Positions 26,850 through 36,553 of a DNA stretch of 64,000 nucleotides are shown here, in pieces. The notes under the pieces were generated by a model that did not search any database, was not told the DNA's origin, and was given only the letters and a program-made list of their open reading frames with translations. The translations under genes were made by a program, and so were the position numbers. Each line of letters opens with the position of its first letter. Positions within the stretch are counted from its first letter, which is position 1. This DNA comes from Novosphingobium fuchskuhlense (lineage in GTDB: Bacteria; Pseudomonadota; Alphaproteobacteria; Sphingomonadales; Sphingomonadaceae): assembly GCF_001519075.1 (NCBI RefSeq), contig NZ_KQ954246.1, positions 1 through 64,000 of the forward strand. The letters are read 5' to 3'.

Positions 26850-29621
26850 TTAATCGACATCACCCTTGATGTGACGATTCCGATCGTCGGCGTCCCGGCG
26901 CTTCTTGGCATAGCTTGCCTTCGCTTCCGCATCCTCCCCAGCAACCTTAGCCGCCCCACTTGCAATCGCCGCGCGCGCGGCGTCATCGCCCGGCGCATGA
27001 TGCGCGCCAACACCTGGCGCTGACCCGGCGTGCCCGCCCGCCTGATGCGGGCCCCCGCCGCCGGCCGCCGGTCCCATCAGCGTATTGGACAGGTGGATCT
27101 GCGCTGGCCCCTTGACGGGGCCCATGGTCGCGGAAGGATCGACCAGCATCGCCTCGACCGGGCGGGTGCCGTTCGCCGCGTAGTCCTCAAGGATCTTCGC
27201 GACGATCAAGTTGCGGACTTCGCGTTGATGCGCGGAGGGGGCGGTGTTGGTGAGCGAGGGCGCGCCAAGATCGCGGAATTCGGGTGAGCCCGCCATTGCG
27301 GCATAGCGCGAGGCTACCACCTGGCTCATGTCGTCCGAAATCTGATACCCGTGTGCCTGCGAGTAGGACGCGATGCGTTCAAGCCGCGCACCGACCTCGT
27401 CGGACTGCGAGGCCTGGCGCTCCAACGACTGCGCTTGGGAGAAGTCGCGCTCGACCGCATGACGCTTTTCCGAGAAATTCTCGACGCGGTGGAAGGTGCC
27501 GTTACGCCAGTAGCCGCCATCGGTGAGCGTGATGTCCTCGCCATTGGCATGGTAGTGGGCGACGCTGGCGCTCTGGCTCTCGTTCTGCGCATCACTGGCA
27601 TTGCGCGCTTCCTGATCGGCCGTGGTCTTGGCCCACTTGTGGTCCCATCCACCACCGACCGACGCCCCGACCTCACCGACGCCGAACTTGCCGCCAACAC
27701 CGGCCTTCGCGCCAGCATTGAGGCTCCAGGTGTTGGTTTCGGCATGTCCCAGTGAGCGGCCCGACGACGTCATGTCGCCGATCGTCCGGCTCGACCCGGT
27801 CTGGTTCTTGGCATCGGCGCCCTGCCGATCGAACTGGCTCGTCGTGTTGCCACCTTGGACGCCGGCGGAGCCCTCACTGCCCGATGCATGGCGCGAGCCC
27901 GACGAAAACGCATTGAGCGTGCGAAGTCCATGCGACCAGCGTTCGCTCGACGTATCGCGCAGCTGATTGGCCCGGGAGTGATACTGCGCCCCGCTCTGCT
28001 GAAGGTTGGCAGTGACGCTCTGCATTTCGGAAGGTGAGAAGCCGAAATGGCTGATCCCGGGCGTCGTGTTGTAGACCGCCGACCCGTCCGCCATAGTGCT
28101 GGTGATCGTACCGTTGCTCCCGCGCATATTGATCTGCGGGACGCCGCTCGCTGCCAAATTCCAGGTCGGCGCAGTGTTCACCTGTCCACCTGTGGCATTC
28201 TGGAAGTGTTCGTTGCCGTAGGAGTAGTTGCCGGTCGTCCGCTCAACCGCGGCGGCCTCGGCCGCCTGCATGGCGGGCGCGAGCATGGCGCTGGTATTGG
28301 ATGCGATCGACATCGCTCCCTTAGCCATGCCGGCGGCGAGCACCGGCACGAACATCAGCAGGTAACCGGCGAGCGTTTCCATGTTCTGGTCGATCGCGTC
28401 GATCCCGGACATGGTGGCCATGGTCATTCCGCCCGGCGCCAGCGCGGTGAGCTGCGCGGCGGAATACTGGGTGATGAACATGTGGAGCACCGCATAGATC
28501 GGCCCCCACGAGGCGAGATAGAAGAAGCCGGTCAGATAGCCCTTCAGCGCTGCGGTCCCGGTCTGCGGAAACAGGAACAGCGGGAAGACCACCGGGAACA
28601 TCGCGTAAAAGACGATGGTCAGGACGAGATTCAGCACCGGCACCCAGGTCATCGCCTGTCGCGCCGCCGAGATGTAGGAATTCTGCGCCTGGACGTCGGC
28701 ATGGAGCGCGGCGAAGGTGTCGCCGCCGCCGGCGCCGAAGTTCGCGCGCGCCTCCATGAAGGCGTTCACGAGGCTGCGCTGCTGGAAGATCGCTTGCGCG
28801 CTCATGCTGGTGCCGCCGTAGAAGGTCTGCGCCATCGACGGCAGGTCGTTCTGGAGCTGGGTCACCGCATTCGTAGCGGGCAGGTTCGGGTAGAACGAGG
28901 GGGCTGCCGCGTGAATTCCGGCAGTGCCGAGTGCCGGGTAAGCGGCCACGATGTTCCGATATGCCGTCTGACAACCAATGATCGAGGCTGTGCCGCCGCC
29001 GTTTGGTATCCATGTCGTCGAGCGCGCTGCGGACCCCGGGCCCAAAGCGGTCAGCAGGTCAGTCGAACTCGCCAGCGTTGACCACCCGTTCCCCTGGCCG
29101 AGGAGGATGTCGTAGAAGGTGCATTGCTGGAGGAAGCTCTCGACATTGGCCTTCATCACGGGGTCGGCAATCGTGAACTGCTTGGTGAGGTCGTTGAGCC
29201 GGGTCGGATAGACCATGCCGCCTGAGGTATATTCAAGCGCCGCCGGCATCGTGAAAACGCTCTCGGCGGTGTTCGTCAGCCAGTTGTTGGCCTGGCTCGA
29301 GAACGAGGCAACGACCGCGAGGCCGAGCGGCACATTGGCAACGGCACCATTGCCGATGGTTGGGTTGATGGTGTCCGAGACGACCACGGTCGTCGTTGGC
29401 ACAATCATGCACATGTACATGGCGGTCGCCGACAGGAACCAGTTCAGCAGCACCTTCCAGTTCAGCGAGAAGGCCATGATGAGCAGGCTGTAGCCGAGCC
29501 CCATCACCATCACGACCTGGAGCATCGAGCGGAAGCCGCCGCCGCCAGTCCAGGCGGCGACGGCGTTCAGGACGTTGACGATATACTGGCCACCGCCGCT
29601 GGTGATGACGTTGACGGTCAT
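26850..29621 (-). CDS. traG: TraG, F-type mating-pair stabilisation / entry-exclusion partner
   Basis: A 923-aa protein, close to F TraG (about 938). The N-terminal half is a membrane domain with several hydrophobic spans (for example near residues 30-75 and 330-470). The C-terminal half is periplasmic-type, Ser/Asn/Gly-rich and helical. In F, the N-terminus supports pilus assembly and the C-terminus mediates mating-pair stabilisation and recognises TraS. The ATG at 29621 is preferred because GGGAGAG lies 6 nt upstream. It is the last gene of the leftward operon. Confidence 0.9.
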   Translation of the reverse strand: MTVNVITSGGGQYIVNVLNAVAAWTGGGGFRSMLQVVMVMGLGYSLLIMAFSLNWKVLLNWFLSATAMYMCMIVPTTTVVVSDTINPTIGNGAVANVPLGLAVVASFSSQANNWLTNTAESVFTMPAALEYTSGGMVYPTRLNDLTKQFTIADPVMKANVESFLQQCTFYDILLGQGNGWSTLASSTDLLTALGPGSAARSTTWIPNGGGTASIIGCQTAYRNIVAAYPALGTAGIHAAAPSFYPNLPATNAVTQLQNDLPSMAQTFYGGTSMSAQAIFQQRSLVNAFMEARANFGAGGGDTFAALHADVQAQNSYISAARQAMTWVPVLNLVLTIVFYAMFPVVFPLFLFPQTGTAALKGYLTGFFYLASWGPIYAVLHMFITQYSAAQLTALAPGGMTMATMSGIDAIDQNMETLAGYLLMFVPVLAAGMAKGAMSIASNTSAMLAPAMQAAEAAAVERTTGNYSYGNEHFQNATGGQVNTAPTWNLAASGVPQINMRGSNGTITSTMADGSAVYNTTPGISHFGFSPSEMQSVTANLQQSGAQYHSRANQLRDTSSERWSHGLRTLNAFSSGSRHASGSEGSAGVQGGNTTSQFDRQGADAKNQTGSSRTIGDMTSSGRSLGHAETNTWSLNAGAKAGVGGKFGVGEVGASVGGGWDHKWAKTTADQEARNASDAQNESQSASVAHYHANGEDITLTDGGYWRNGTFHRVENFSEKRHAVERDFSQAQSLERQASQSDEVGARLERIASYSQAHGYQISDDMSQVVASRYAAMAGSPEFRDLGAPSLTNTAPSAHQREVRNLIVAKILEDYAANGTRPVEAMLVDPSATMGPVKGPAQIHLSNTLMGPAAGGGGPHQAGGHAGSAPGVGAHHAPGDDAARAAIASGAAKVAGEDAEAKASYAKKRRDADDRNRHIKGDVD

Positions 29622-29640
29622 GCCCAACTCTCCCGGTTTC

Positions 29641-31083
29641 TCATTGCAGCGGGTGCTGGCCCAGCGACTTCTCGAACTGGAGCGCGGCGGTCATCTGCGG
29701 GGACATCGAATTGCGCAGCGTTCCCTCGATGCGGATTGTGCGGTCGAGGATCTGCTCGGTGCGCGTCAGGCGCTCGGAATTGTGCATCACTTGGGCATCG
29801 AGGGTATGGGTGACTTCGCGCAGCTGGTCCTGCCACTGCTTCAGCGTCATCGGATCGGCGTTCTGGAACGACGCCTGGCCATCGGTGACCATCTTGTAGA
29901 ACTGCTGGACGACGGTCTCGAGCAGATCGACCGAGGTGATCTCGGCGAGGCTGGAGAGGTCGGCGGTGTTCATGCCGCCAAAGCTCGCTGCGGCATTGAC
30001 CACCATGATCTTGTAGAGCGGAATGGTCGTAGCGCCGAGCAGGCCGATCTCCTCGCTGGTCAGCTGCTGGTTGCCCTGGATGCGCCCGGCAATGTCGATC
30101 AAGAGATTGTAGACCCTGGTCTTGAGCGCCGATGCACTCGACACCGTCAGCGTCGATTGGGTCGGGTTGAGGCACTGGTCGGTGGAATCGCAGGTGAAGA
30201 CCTGCGCGCTCGATCCGCCGTCGAGCAGCGCGGTGATCAGCGCCGGATCGCCTTGCCCCAGGAACTTGTAAGTCGGGCCTTGGGAGTTGCTGGTGCCGGG
30301 TTGGTAGATCACGGTGCCGACGAGGCTCATCAGGTACTGTTTGAAGGTGGTGTCGAAGTTCGGGTACTTCTGTGTCAGCATCGACCAGGTGTAATTGTAG
30401 GGGCCGGCCGGGATCGTCTTGTCGGCGTTCGACGACAGCGTCGACGTCTGGCTACCGCCCGTGCCGCAACCCTGCGCGGAGGCAGCCCAGTCCGAGAAGA
30501 TGCCCTGGCTGTTGCCGATGGTGGCGCAGAAGTGGGAATCGCGCGCGCCGACCATGCCGGCGAGGCCCGCCGCCACCTGTTCGCCGGCCTGACAGGCGTT
30601 GAGGCTGTGCTGGGTGAACTGCTGGAGCTTCTGCATTACCTTCTCGATCGACGAGCCGATCTGCGAGGAGATCGCATTGATCGCGAGGTCGAAGACGAAG
30701 GCGAGCGCGCCGTTTGCCGCGGCCTTCATGGCGGCGACGATCTGGTCGGTGTTGATGAACGAGAAGCTGCCGGTGAAGATGTCGATGCCGCCGCAGCCGG
30801 CCTTGACGCTCGGCATTTGGAGCGAGCCCAGTTGATAGGTCTGCTGCGCCGGGAAGCGGACCCAGAGGTTGCCCCCCGAGTAGTAGCCACCCTGCTGGCC
30901 GTTGTAGGCGACCGGCCCGGTGACGTTGGCCGACCCGCCCAGGCTGGTGAAGAAGGAGCCCAACTGGCCGTTGACGTCGGCCTCGGCGGCCGAGACCAGC
31001 ACGATGTTCGAGCAGGCGAGCACGCTCAGCCAGCAGCCGATTACGCGCAGCAGGGCGCGCCAGCCTGTCCCTGAGGCGCCCAT
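29641..31083 (-). CDS. traH: TraH, F-type pilus assembly protein
   Basis: A 480-aa exported protein, near F TraH (about 458), with an N-terminal signal peptide (about residues 1-35) and several cysteines (GCGG, FTCDSTDQC) in the mature part. In F it belongs to the TraF-TrbB-TraH-TraU-TraW-TrbC group needed for pilus extension and retraction. The start overlaps the traF stop by one base (TGATG). Confidence 0.92.
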   Translation of the reverse strand: MGASGTGWRALLRVIGCWLSVLACSNIVLVSAAEADVNGQLGSFFTSLGGSANVTGPVAYNGQQGGYYSGGNLWVRFPAQQTYQLGSLQMPSVKAGCGGIDIFTGSFSFINTDQIVAAMKAAANGALAFVFDLAINAISSQIGSSIEKVMQKLQQFTQHSLNACQAGEQVAAGLAGMVGARDSHFCATIGNSQGIFSDWAASAQGCGTGGSQTSTLSSNADKTIPAGPYNYTWSMLTQKYPNFDTTFKQYLMSLVGTVIYQPGTSNSQGPTYKFLGQGDPALITALLDGGSSAQVFTCDSTDQCLNPTQSTLTVSSASALKTRVYNLLIDIAGRIQGNQQLTSEEIGLLGATTIPLYKIMVVNAAASFGGMNTADLSSLAEITSVDLLETVVQQFYKMVTDGQASFQNADPMTLKQWQDQLREVTHTLDAQVMHNSERLTRTEQILDRTIRIEGTLRNSMSPQMTAALQFEKSLGQHPLQ

Positions 31084-32012
31084 CAGAAGTCGCTCCCGGG
31101 CTTGACGCTGGTGAGGTAGAAGATGCGTTGCAGCACCTCGTCCTCGGCCATGACGCCGTAGCCGATGGGAATCGGCTTCTTGAGGTAGGTGTCGAACAGC
31201 ACCAGCGCCGGCACCTGTCCGCCTTCGAGGCCCATCTTTTCGTACTGACCGTGATTGATGACGAAGCGCGGGAACGCCGGATTGGGGCCGCCGTCCATCG
31301 AGACCGGCAGCACCGAGAGGTGGTACTTGTTGGCGAGGTTGCGGACGATCGGCGAGAAGATTTCGCAGGCGCCGCAGCTCGCCGAGTAGAACAGGAACAG
31401 CCCGTAGCGTTCCGAGAGGCTGGCGATCGTCGCCTCGCGATCCGACTTGCGCTGTTCGAGCCAGGCCGATTTGCCGAGCGTGCCCACCGGGCGCTGCAGC
31501 GTGTAGTCGAGATCGGGGTGCTGCCAGATCGCCCGCTCCCAGACATCAGCGAACATCGAGGCACGGTCGAGCTGTTCGCGCTGGTAGCGGACATAGGCGA
31601 TGATGTTTTCGCTGGTCGGCTCGAGCACGGCCTTGGCCTTCAGCTCCTCGAGGCGTGCGCCGATCTGGTCGAGCCGCTGGCGATAGGTGACGCTGGGCGC
31701 GGCCGGATCGGCGGGTTTGCGGGTCACAGGTTTAGGCCGCTCGCAATAGAACCAGGTTCCGAGCTTGCGCTCGCCGCAATAGAACGGATCCTGCCCAGGC
31801 ACTGCTGCCGGCTCATCGACGCCGGTCACCGTTTCCGGCGCGGTATCAGGCTGATCGGGCACGCGGTCGCTATCGGCGACAATGTCCTCGGCCGCGTGGC
31901 TGCCATCCATCGCGCGCGCAGGCGCGGCTAGCGCCGATGCGGGAATGAGTGTGAGGGCAGCCAGGGCGGCCATCCCCGATACGGCAGTGCCGCCGGTCAA
32001 ACGTCCGATCAT
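31083..32012 (-). CDS. traF: TraF, thioredoxin-fold F-type pilus assembly protein
   Basis: About 309 aa with a signal peptide (MIGRLTGG... to ASALAAPA) and a C-terminal thioredoxin-like domain with a CxxC motif (SASCGACE). Many TraF proteins lack this CxxC while TrbB keeps it, so this protein may combine both roles; no separate trbB is present. The ATG at 32012 has AAGGAA upstream and opens the signal peptide. A start at 32051 that overlaps the traN stop (ATGA) is also possible. Confidence 0.9.
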   Translation of the reverse strand: MIGRLTGGTAVSGMAALAALTLIPASALAAPARAMDGSHAAEDIVADSDRVPDQPDTAPETVTGVDEPAAVPGQDPFYCGERKLGTWFYCERPKPVTRKPADPAAPSVTYRQRLDQIGARLEELKAKAVLEPTSENIIAYVRYQREQLDRASMFADVWERAIWQHPDLDYTLQRPVGTLGKSAWLEQRKSDREATIASLSERYGLFLFYSASCGACEIFSPIVRNLANKYHLSVLPVSMDGGPNPAFPRFVINHGQYEKMGLEGGQVPALVLFDTYLKKPIPIGYGVMAEDEVLQRIFYLTSVKPGSDF

Positions 32013-32047
32013 CGTCGGGTTCCTTGTCGAGAGGGGCCGGCGCGGGA

Positions 32048-35000
32048 TCATGGTCCCGTCCCCGGGCCGTGGTTCTGGTAGTAGGCCTGGACCTTTTGCT
32101 GAATCTCGGTCGAGGTCTGGAGCGAGTTCGGCAGCGACACCGCGCTGGTGAAGTCCGAGAAGACTTCGGTGAAATCCATCTTAGAGAGGTCGAGCTGCGA
32201 GAACTGGGCGACGGTGAAGCCCGCGCAGTTGGCGCTCTTCGCCGTCCCGAAATTGAGGCCGAGCTGCGCCTTGCCCTGTTCCTGGATCACGCGGGCAAGC
32301 TTCGACTGGTAGCAACAGTAGGTTTTGCGCATGGTCGCGCAGACGAACAGGAAGTGCGACGAGCAATATTCGCCGACGTAGTGGCACAGGCCCAGGCGAT
32401 CCTTGACGTCGAGCAGCATCTCCTCGCGCGAGCACAAGAGCAGCGGCAGGAACTGGGTGACCAGGCCGAGCAGCATGGTGAAGTTGCCGGTGAGCAGCCC
32501 GGTCATGGCGGTGACGGCCGAGGCCCCGGTCAGCAGACCCGACACCTTGCCCGCGCAGCAGTTGACGAGCCCGAACAGCGGCTTGTGGCAACCGGTCGCC
32601 TGGCCGTCGAAGATCGTGAGATTGGCCGTGTCGAACTGCTTGGTGGCATCGCCCATTGCGTTGATCGCGGTCAGCGCCTTGGCGAGGTCCGGCGAGGCCG
32701 AACGGGGAAGCTGGGTGCAGCTGCCATCAAGGCAATAGACGTCGCCGCTGCACGAATAGGCCGGGCTGCCGGTCGATGCCGCCGGCGTCGTGCATTTGTA
32801 GATCTCGCTCCTGACCTGGCACGGGCCATTCTGCGGATCGTCGAGGCAAACCTCGTGGTCAAAGCTGCAATTGCTCTTGGCCTGCAACGCCGAGCAGTCG
32901 TTGGCGCTGGTCAGCGTGCCGCACTGGTAGGTCGCCTGCCACTGCCAGCAGTCGTGGGTGACCGGCACGCCCCCCACGATCCGGGTAGCAGGTGACGAGT
33001 CGACGCAGACTTGCGTGGGCGGCATGCAGCTCATCCCGCCCGCGCCGCCGGGTCCCGACGCGGTCGCGGTAGCAATGCAGTTCGCACCCGAAACCGTTGT
33101 TCCTGCTGGGCATGAATAGGTGGCGCTCGCGGCCTGCGCCTGGCTCTGGGTGCAGGTCGTGCCATCGACGATGAAGCCGGTCGGGCACGAATAGGCGGGC
33201 GTTGCCGCCTCCGACGCGATGCATTGCGTACCCGAAAGCGCCATCCCGGTGGGGCAGGCGTAAGCGGGGCTCGCGGCGATCGTCGTCGCCAGCGTGCAAT
33301 TCGTGCCCGTCAGTGTCCAGCCCGTCGGGCAGGCATAGCTGATGCTGGCAGCCTGCGTGCCGGTCCCGGTGCAGGTGGTGCCCGAGAGGGTATAGCCGGC
33401 CGGGCATCCGTAGCTTGCCGACGCCGCCTGGCTGGCCGTCGAAACGCATTGGTTCCCCGACAGCTTGGCGGCCGGCGGACAGCTATAAGTGGCGCTGGCG
33501 CCTTGGCTCAGCGTCTCGGAACAGATGGTACCGCTCAGCGTGAAGCCAATCGGGCAGGTGTAGAGCACGCTTGCCGCCTGCGATGCCGTGGTCGTGCAAT
33601 TGGCGCCGGACAGGGTTCCGCCCGACGGGCAGACATAGGCGACATCGGCAGGCTGCGAGGTGCTGGTGATGCAGGTCGAACCTGACAGCGTCCCGCCCGA
33701 GGGACAGCTGTAGGTTGGCGTTGCAGCTTGCGTCGATGCGCCGGTGCAGGTTGCGCCGACATAGCTGGCCCCGGGCACCCCCGGCACGCCGGCGACACCG
33801 GTCTCGTCGTAGCAACCGCTGCTGGTGATGCAATAAGTGTTCGATGGGCCAGTGCCGAGGTTGGTCGAACCCGCACAGGTGTAGACGTAGTCGGTTTGGG
33901 TGAACTGGCTGCCGAGACCGTAATAATTATACCATGTCGTCTGCGGCGCCTGGCTGGTTTGCGAGGTCAACGAGCAAGTGGGCTCGCTGGCAAGGGTGCC
34001 GCAGTCCGTGAGCGTCGAGAGATAATATGTCTGGGTCGAGTACGAGTAGACGATGTCCCACTCCGAAGAATGGCACGCAAAGCGGAACTGGCTCGCCGTG
34101 CCGCCCGACGGGCAGGACATGGTTGCCGTCTGGTAGTTGACCGGTTGCGAACAGGTCGTGCCCGAAAGCGTCCAGCCCGAGGGGCATGACCAGGCTGCGC
34201 TTGCCGCATAGCTCGACGCGCCCGTGCAATTCGTCCCCGACAGGGTCAGTCCCGAAGGACACGAATAGCTCGTAGTGGCCGCATAGGACGTGGTCTGGAC
34301 GCAGTTCGAGCCTGACACGGCATAGCCTGCGGGGCACGAGTAGGTTGGCGCGGCGGCCTGGGTCAGGACCTGCTGACAGACCGAGCCATTGAGCGTGTAG
34401 CCTGCCGGACAGGAGTAGCTGGGGCTCGCGGCCTGGCTGGTCGTTTGGGTACAGTTCGTGCCGGCCAGCGTCCACCCGGTGGGGCATGAATACTGGGTGC
34501 CGGCCGCCTGCCTGAGCGGCCCCGAGCACAAGGTGCCCGAACGGCTCCAACCGGCGGGGCAGGTGTAGGTCGGCGTTGCGGCCTGGCTCTGGTTGCTGGT
34601 GCAACTCGTGCCAGCGAGCACGAAGCCGCCGGGGCACGAATATCCCGATACCGTGGCTGGCTGGGTTTGCGTGCAGGTGGTGCCCGAGAGCGTGAAGCCG
34701 GCATTGCAGGTATAGCCGGTGAGATTCGCTGGCTGAACGGTGACGAGGCTGCACTCATTTCCGGCAAGGTGCCATCCCGAAGAGCAGGACCAGGTAACCG
34801 TTGCCGCCGTCGTCTGGACGCATTGGGTGCCCTGTTGGACGTAGCCCGTCGGGCAGGCGGAGGCGGTGCCGAGTTTGGCCTGACAATCGGAATTGTCGAT
34901 CGATGAGCCCTGGTAAGTCTGAACCGGGCCATCGGCGCTGGCACCGGGCACTCCCGGTGCCTGGTCCATTGCCGGGGGCACGAGGCAATAGGTGGTGTGG

Positions 35001-35794
35001 TTGATACAGTAGGTATTCGACGCGCCGGTGCCGTAGTTAGTAGCGTCGGTGCATTGATAGGTTTTGTCGGTCTCCGTGAAGACCATGGCCCAACCTGCAC
35101 CCGGCGGCCAGGTGGTCTGCGGCGCCTTCGTGGACTGGCTCACTTGTGAACATGTGGGCTGGCTTGCGAACGTGCCGCAGTCCGACACCTGAGCCAGATA
35201 ATAGGTTTGGCTCAGGTTCGGGTTGAAGACGTCCCATTCGGACGTGTGGCAGGTGAATTGGTTGGTACTGGAAAGCTGGTTGTTCCACCCGATGCTGCAG
35301 GTGAAGCTGGTATCGCTTTCAGCCTGTCCGATCTGGCAGGAATCGTAGTACGTGCTCGGCGTGCCCGAGCTTGGCGGCAATTGCTGGCAATTGCCCTGGC
35401 TGCCGCCGGCGCCGATGCCGCCGCCGGTGAACGCGTTCGGGCTCGCTTCGACGGTTCGGGCGTTGGTGAGCCCCAGTGTGGACGTGTCCACAGTTGGACG
35501 ATTGGGATTGGTGACAATCGCATAGGGCTCGCTGGTCACCGCCTTGACCGCGCCGTCACTGCCGAGGAGATCGGGCCGCGCCATGTATTGGCCCTGCGGC
35601 AGGTCCGAACCGCTGTAGCCGGGCACCGCGTTCGGCGCGCTCTGGCTGGTCACTGTGCCCGTCACCTGATCCTGCAACTGGCCGGCAATTTGTGCCGCCG
35701 TTGCCTTGGGATCGGTAGTCTGCGCCTGCAGGACCGATGTCGCGATCATCGACATGGCGCCGGCAAGGCAGGCAAGGGCAGAAAGGCACCTCAC
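32048..35794 (-). CDS. traN: TraN, mating-pair stabilisation adhesin with expanded Cys-rich modules
   Basis: A 1248-aa outer-membrane adhesin with a signal peptide, about twice F TraN (602). The C-terminal ~350 residues carry the conserved Cys-rich TraN core (CMPPTQVCVDSSP, NCCAGK, CLDGSC). The extra length is 19 modules of the form CPxGxxLxGxxC in two arrays, each preceded by a copy of a module with SEWD, QTYYL and APQTTW. In F-like plasmids the exposed TraN region binds a recipient outer-membrane protein and sets host preference. The GTG start overlaps the trbC stop (GTGA). Confidence 0.9.
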   Translation of the reverse strand: MRCLSALACLAGAMSMIATSVLQAQTTDPKATAAQIAGQLQDQVTGTVTSQSAPNAVPGYSGSDLPQGQYMARPDLLGSDGAVKAVTSEPYAIVTNPNRPTVDTSTLGLTNARTVEASPNAFTGGGIGAGGSQGNCQQLPPSSGTPSTYYDSCQIGQAESDTSFTCSIGWNNQLSSTNQFTCHTSEWDVFNPNLSQTYYLAQVSDCGTFASQPTCSQVSQSTKAPQTTWPPGAGWAMVFTETDKTYQCTDATNYGTGASNTYCINHTTYCLVPPAMDQAPGVPGASADGPVQTYQGSSIDNSDCQAKLGTASACPTGYVQQGTQCVQTTAATVTWSCSSGWHLAGNECSLVTVQPANLTGYTCNAGFTLSGTTCTQTQPATVSGYSCPGGFVLAGTSCTSNQSQAATPTYTCPAGWSRSGTLCSGPLRQAAGTQYSCPTGWTLAGTNCTQTTSQAASPSYSCPAGYTLNGSVCQQVLTQAAAPTYSCPAGYAVSGSNCVQTTSYAATTSYSCPSGLTLSGTNCTGASSYAASAAWSCPSGWTLSGTTCSQPVNYQTATMSCPSGGTASQFRFACHSSEWDIVYSYSTQTYYLSTLTDCGTLASEPTCSLTSQTSQAPQTTWYNYYGLGSQFTQTDYVYTCAGSTNLGTGPSNTYCITSSGCYDETGVAGVPGVPGASYVGATCTGASTQAATPTYSCPSGGTLSGSTCITSTSQPADVAYVCPSGGTLSGANCTTTASQAASVLYTCPIGFTLSGTICSETLSQGASATYSCPPAAKLSGNQCVSTASQAASASYGCPAGYTLSGTTCTGTGTQAASISYACPTGWTLTGTNCTLATTIAASPAYACPTGMALSGTQCIASEAATPAYSCPTGFIVDGTTCTQSQAQAASATYSCPAGTTVSGANCIATATASGPGGAGGMSCMPPTQVCVDSSPATRIVGGVPVTHDCWQWQATYQCGTLTSANDCSALQAKSNCSFDHEVCLDDPQNGPCQVRSEIYKCTTPAASTGSPAYSCSGDVYCLDGSCTQLPRSASPDLAKALTAINAMGDATKQFDTANLTIFDGQATGCHKPLFGLVNCCAGKVSGLLTGASAVTAMTGLLTGNFTMLLGLVTQFLPLLLCSREEMLLDVKDRLGLCHYVGEYCSSHFLFVCATMRKTYCCYQSKLARVIQEQGKAQLGLNFGTAKSANCAGFTVAQFSQLDLSKMDFTEVFSDFTSAVSLPNSLQTSTEIQQKVQAYYQNHGPGTGP
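33075..33712 (-). repeat. traN: TraN repeat array B: nine Cys-rich modules
   Basis: Nine diverged in-frame repeats, each about 24-27 codons, with the core CPxGxxLxGxxC and a linker often containing QAA. Examples are CPSGGTLSGSTC, CPAGYTLSGTTC and CPTGWTLTGTNC. The protein pattern is regular while the DNA copies differ, so this is an old or selected expansion. Confidence 0.85.
34145..34862 (-). repeat. traN: TraN repeat array A: ten Cys-rich modules
   Basis: Ten in-frame modules of the same type (for example CPTGWTLAGTNC, CPAGYTLNGSVC, CPSGWTLSGTTC). Arrays A and B are separated by a second copy of the SEWD-QTYYL-APQTTW module (about 33.8-34.1 kb; first copy about 35.0-35.26 kb), so the whole block looks like a large ancient tandem duplication. 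Confidence 0.85.
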
Positions 35795-36543
35795 TCAGGC
35801 GCGTCCAGATTGGCGAGCGCGCGCTTGGCAACCGGAGCCCCTGGGCCCTGGCCATCGCGGAAAGTTTCGAGGGCAAAGTGCGTAGTGACGTTGCCCGCGA
35901 GGCGATCGAAGGGCGGCGGGGCGTTGGTGCAGTCAGGTGCCGAGCAAAGCGCGAAGCTCGAAGAGGCCGCGACATAGGTCGGCACGGCCTCGACGTGGTA
36001 GGCGCTGAACAGGCGCGGATCGATGCTGACATGCACGGCTTCGCCCTGGGCGGTGACCTTGCGCAATTGCTCCATGAAAGTGCGGCCGCCGCTGGCCGAG
36101 AAGCCGCGGAACACGACCACGCCGCCCGCTTTCGAGACGTCGGCGATTACACGTGACAACGAATCCGGAGGCATCGAAAGGCTGGCAAAGGCGATGAACA
36201 TCGGCGCCGAGCGCGCTTCGGGTTTCATCGCTTGCCCGGCGTCCGCAACCAGCCCATCGAGATCGACGCCATCAACGCCCGGCTTGGTGCCGGTGGGTTT
36301 GAGAGCGGCAACCTTGTCGGTCGCGGCATCGACGAGGCTCTCAACGCTCGCGTGCTGCTCGGCATTGGCCTTGTCTTGGGCGTGCAGCACCTGATCCACG
36401 AACTGTGACAGGTCGGCGGCACCTGCCTTCGCCCGTTTGTCGATCGCCTCGAGATCGAGGCCATCGACCGTGGTTTGCGCGAGCGCGGCGCCGATACTGA
36501 GGGCCGCGATGGCGAGGCCGGCAAGGAGGTGACGTCTTGTCAT
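35791..36543 (-). CDS. trbC: TrbC, F-type pilus assembly protein
   Basis: A 250-aa periplasmic protein with signal peptide (MTRRHLLAGLAIAALSIGAALA) and a thioredoxin-like C-terminal half (MFIAFASLSMPPDSL, VVVFRGF, AVPTYV) as in F TrbC (212 aa). TrbC interacts with TraW in pilus assembly. A strong AGGGGAG precedes the ATG. Confidence 0.9.
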   Translation of the reverse strand: MTRRHLLAGLAIAALSIGAALAQTTVDGLDLEAIDKRAKAGAADLSQFVDQVLHAQDKANAEQHASVESLVDAATDKVAALKPTGTKPGVDGVDLDGLVADAGQAMKPEARSAPMFIAFASLSMPPDSLSRVIADVSKAGGVVVFRGFSASGGRTFMEQLRKVTAQGEAVHVSIDPRLFSAYHVEAVPTYVAASSSFALCSAPDCTNAPPPFDRLAGNVTTHFALETFRDGQGPGAPVAKRALANLDAPE

Positions 36544-36553
36544 GGCTCCCCTG

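Noticed and set aside
29575..31074. Rightward open frame of 499 codons opposite traH
   Set aside because: TraH is clearly the coding strand; the antisense product has biased composition and no domain.
33050..34862. Regular repeat pattern that could suggest a CRISPR-like or satellite array
   Set aside because: The repeats are in-frame protein modules of TraN, diverged in DNA sequence and without constant repeat/unique spacer structure.
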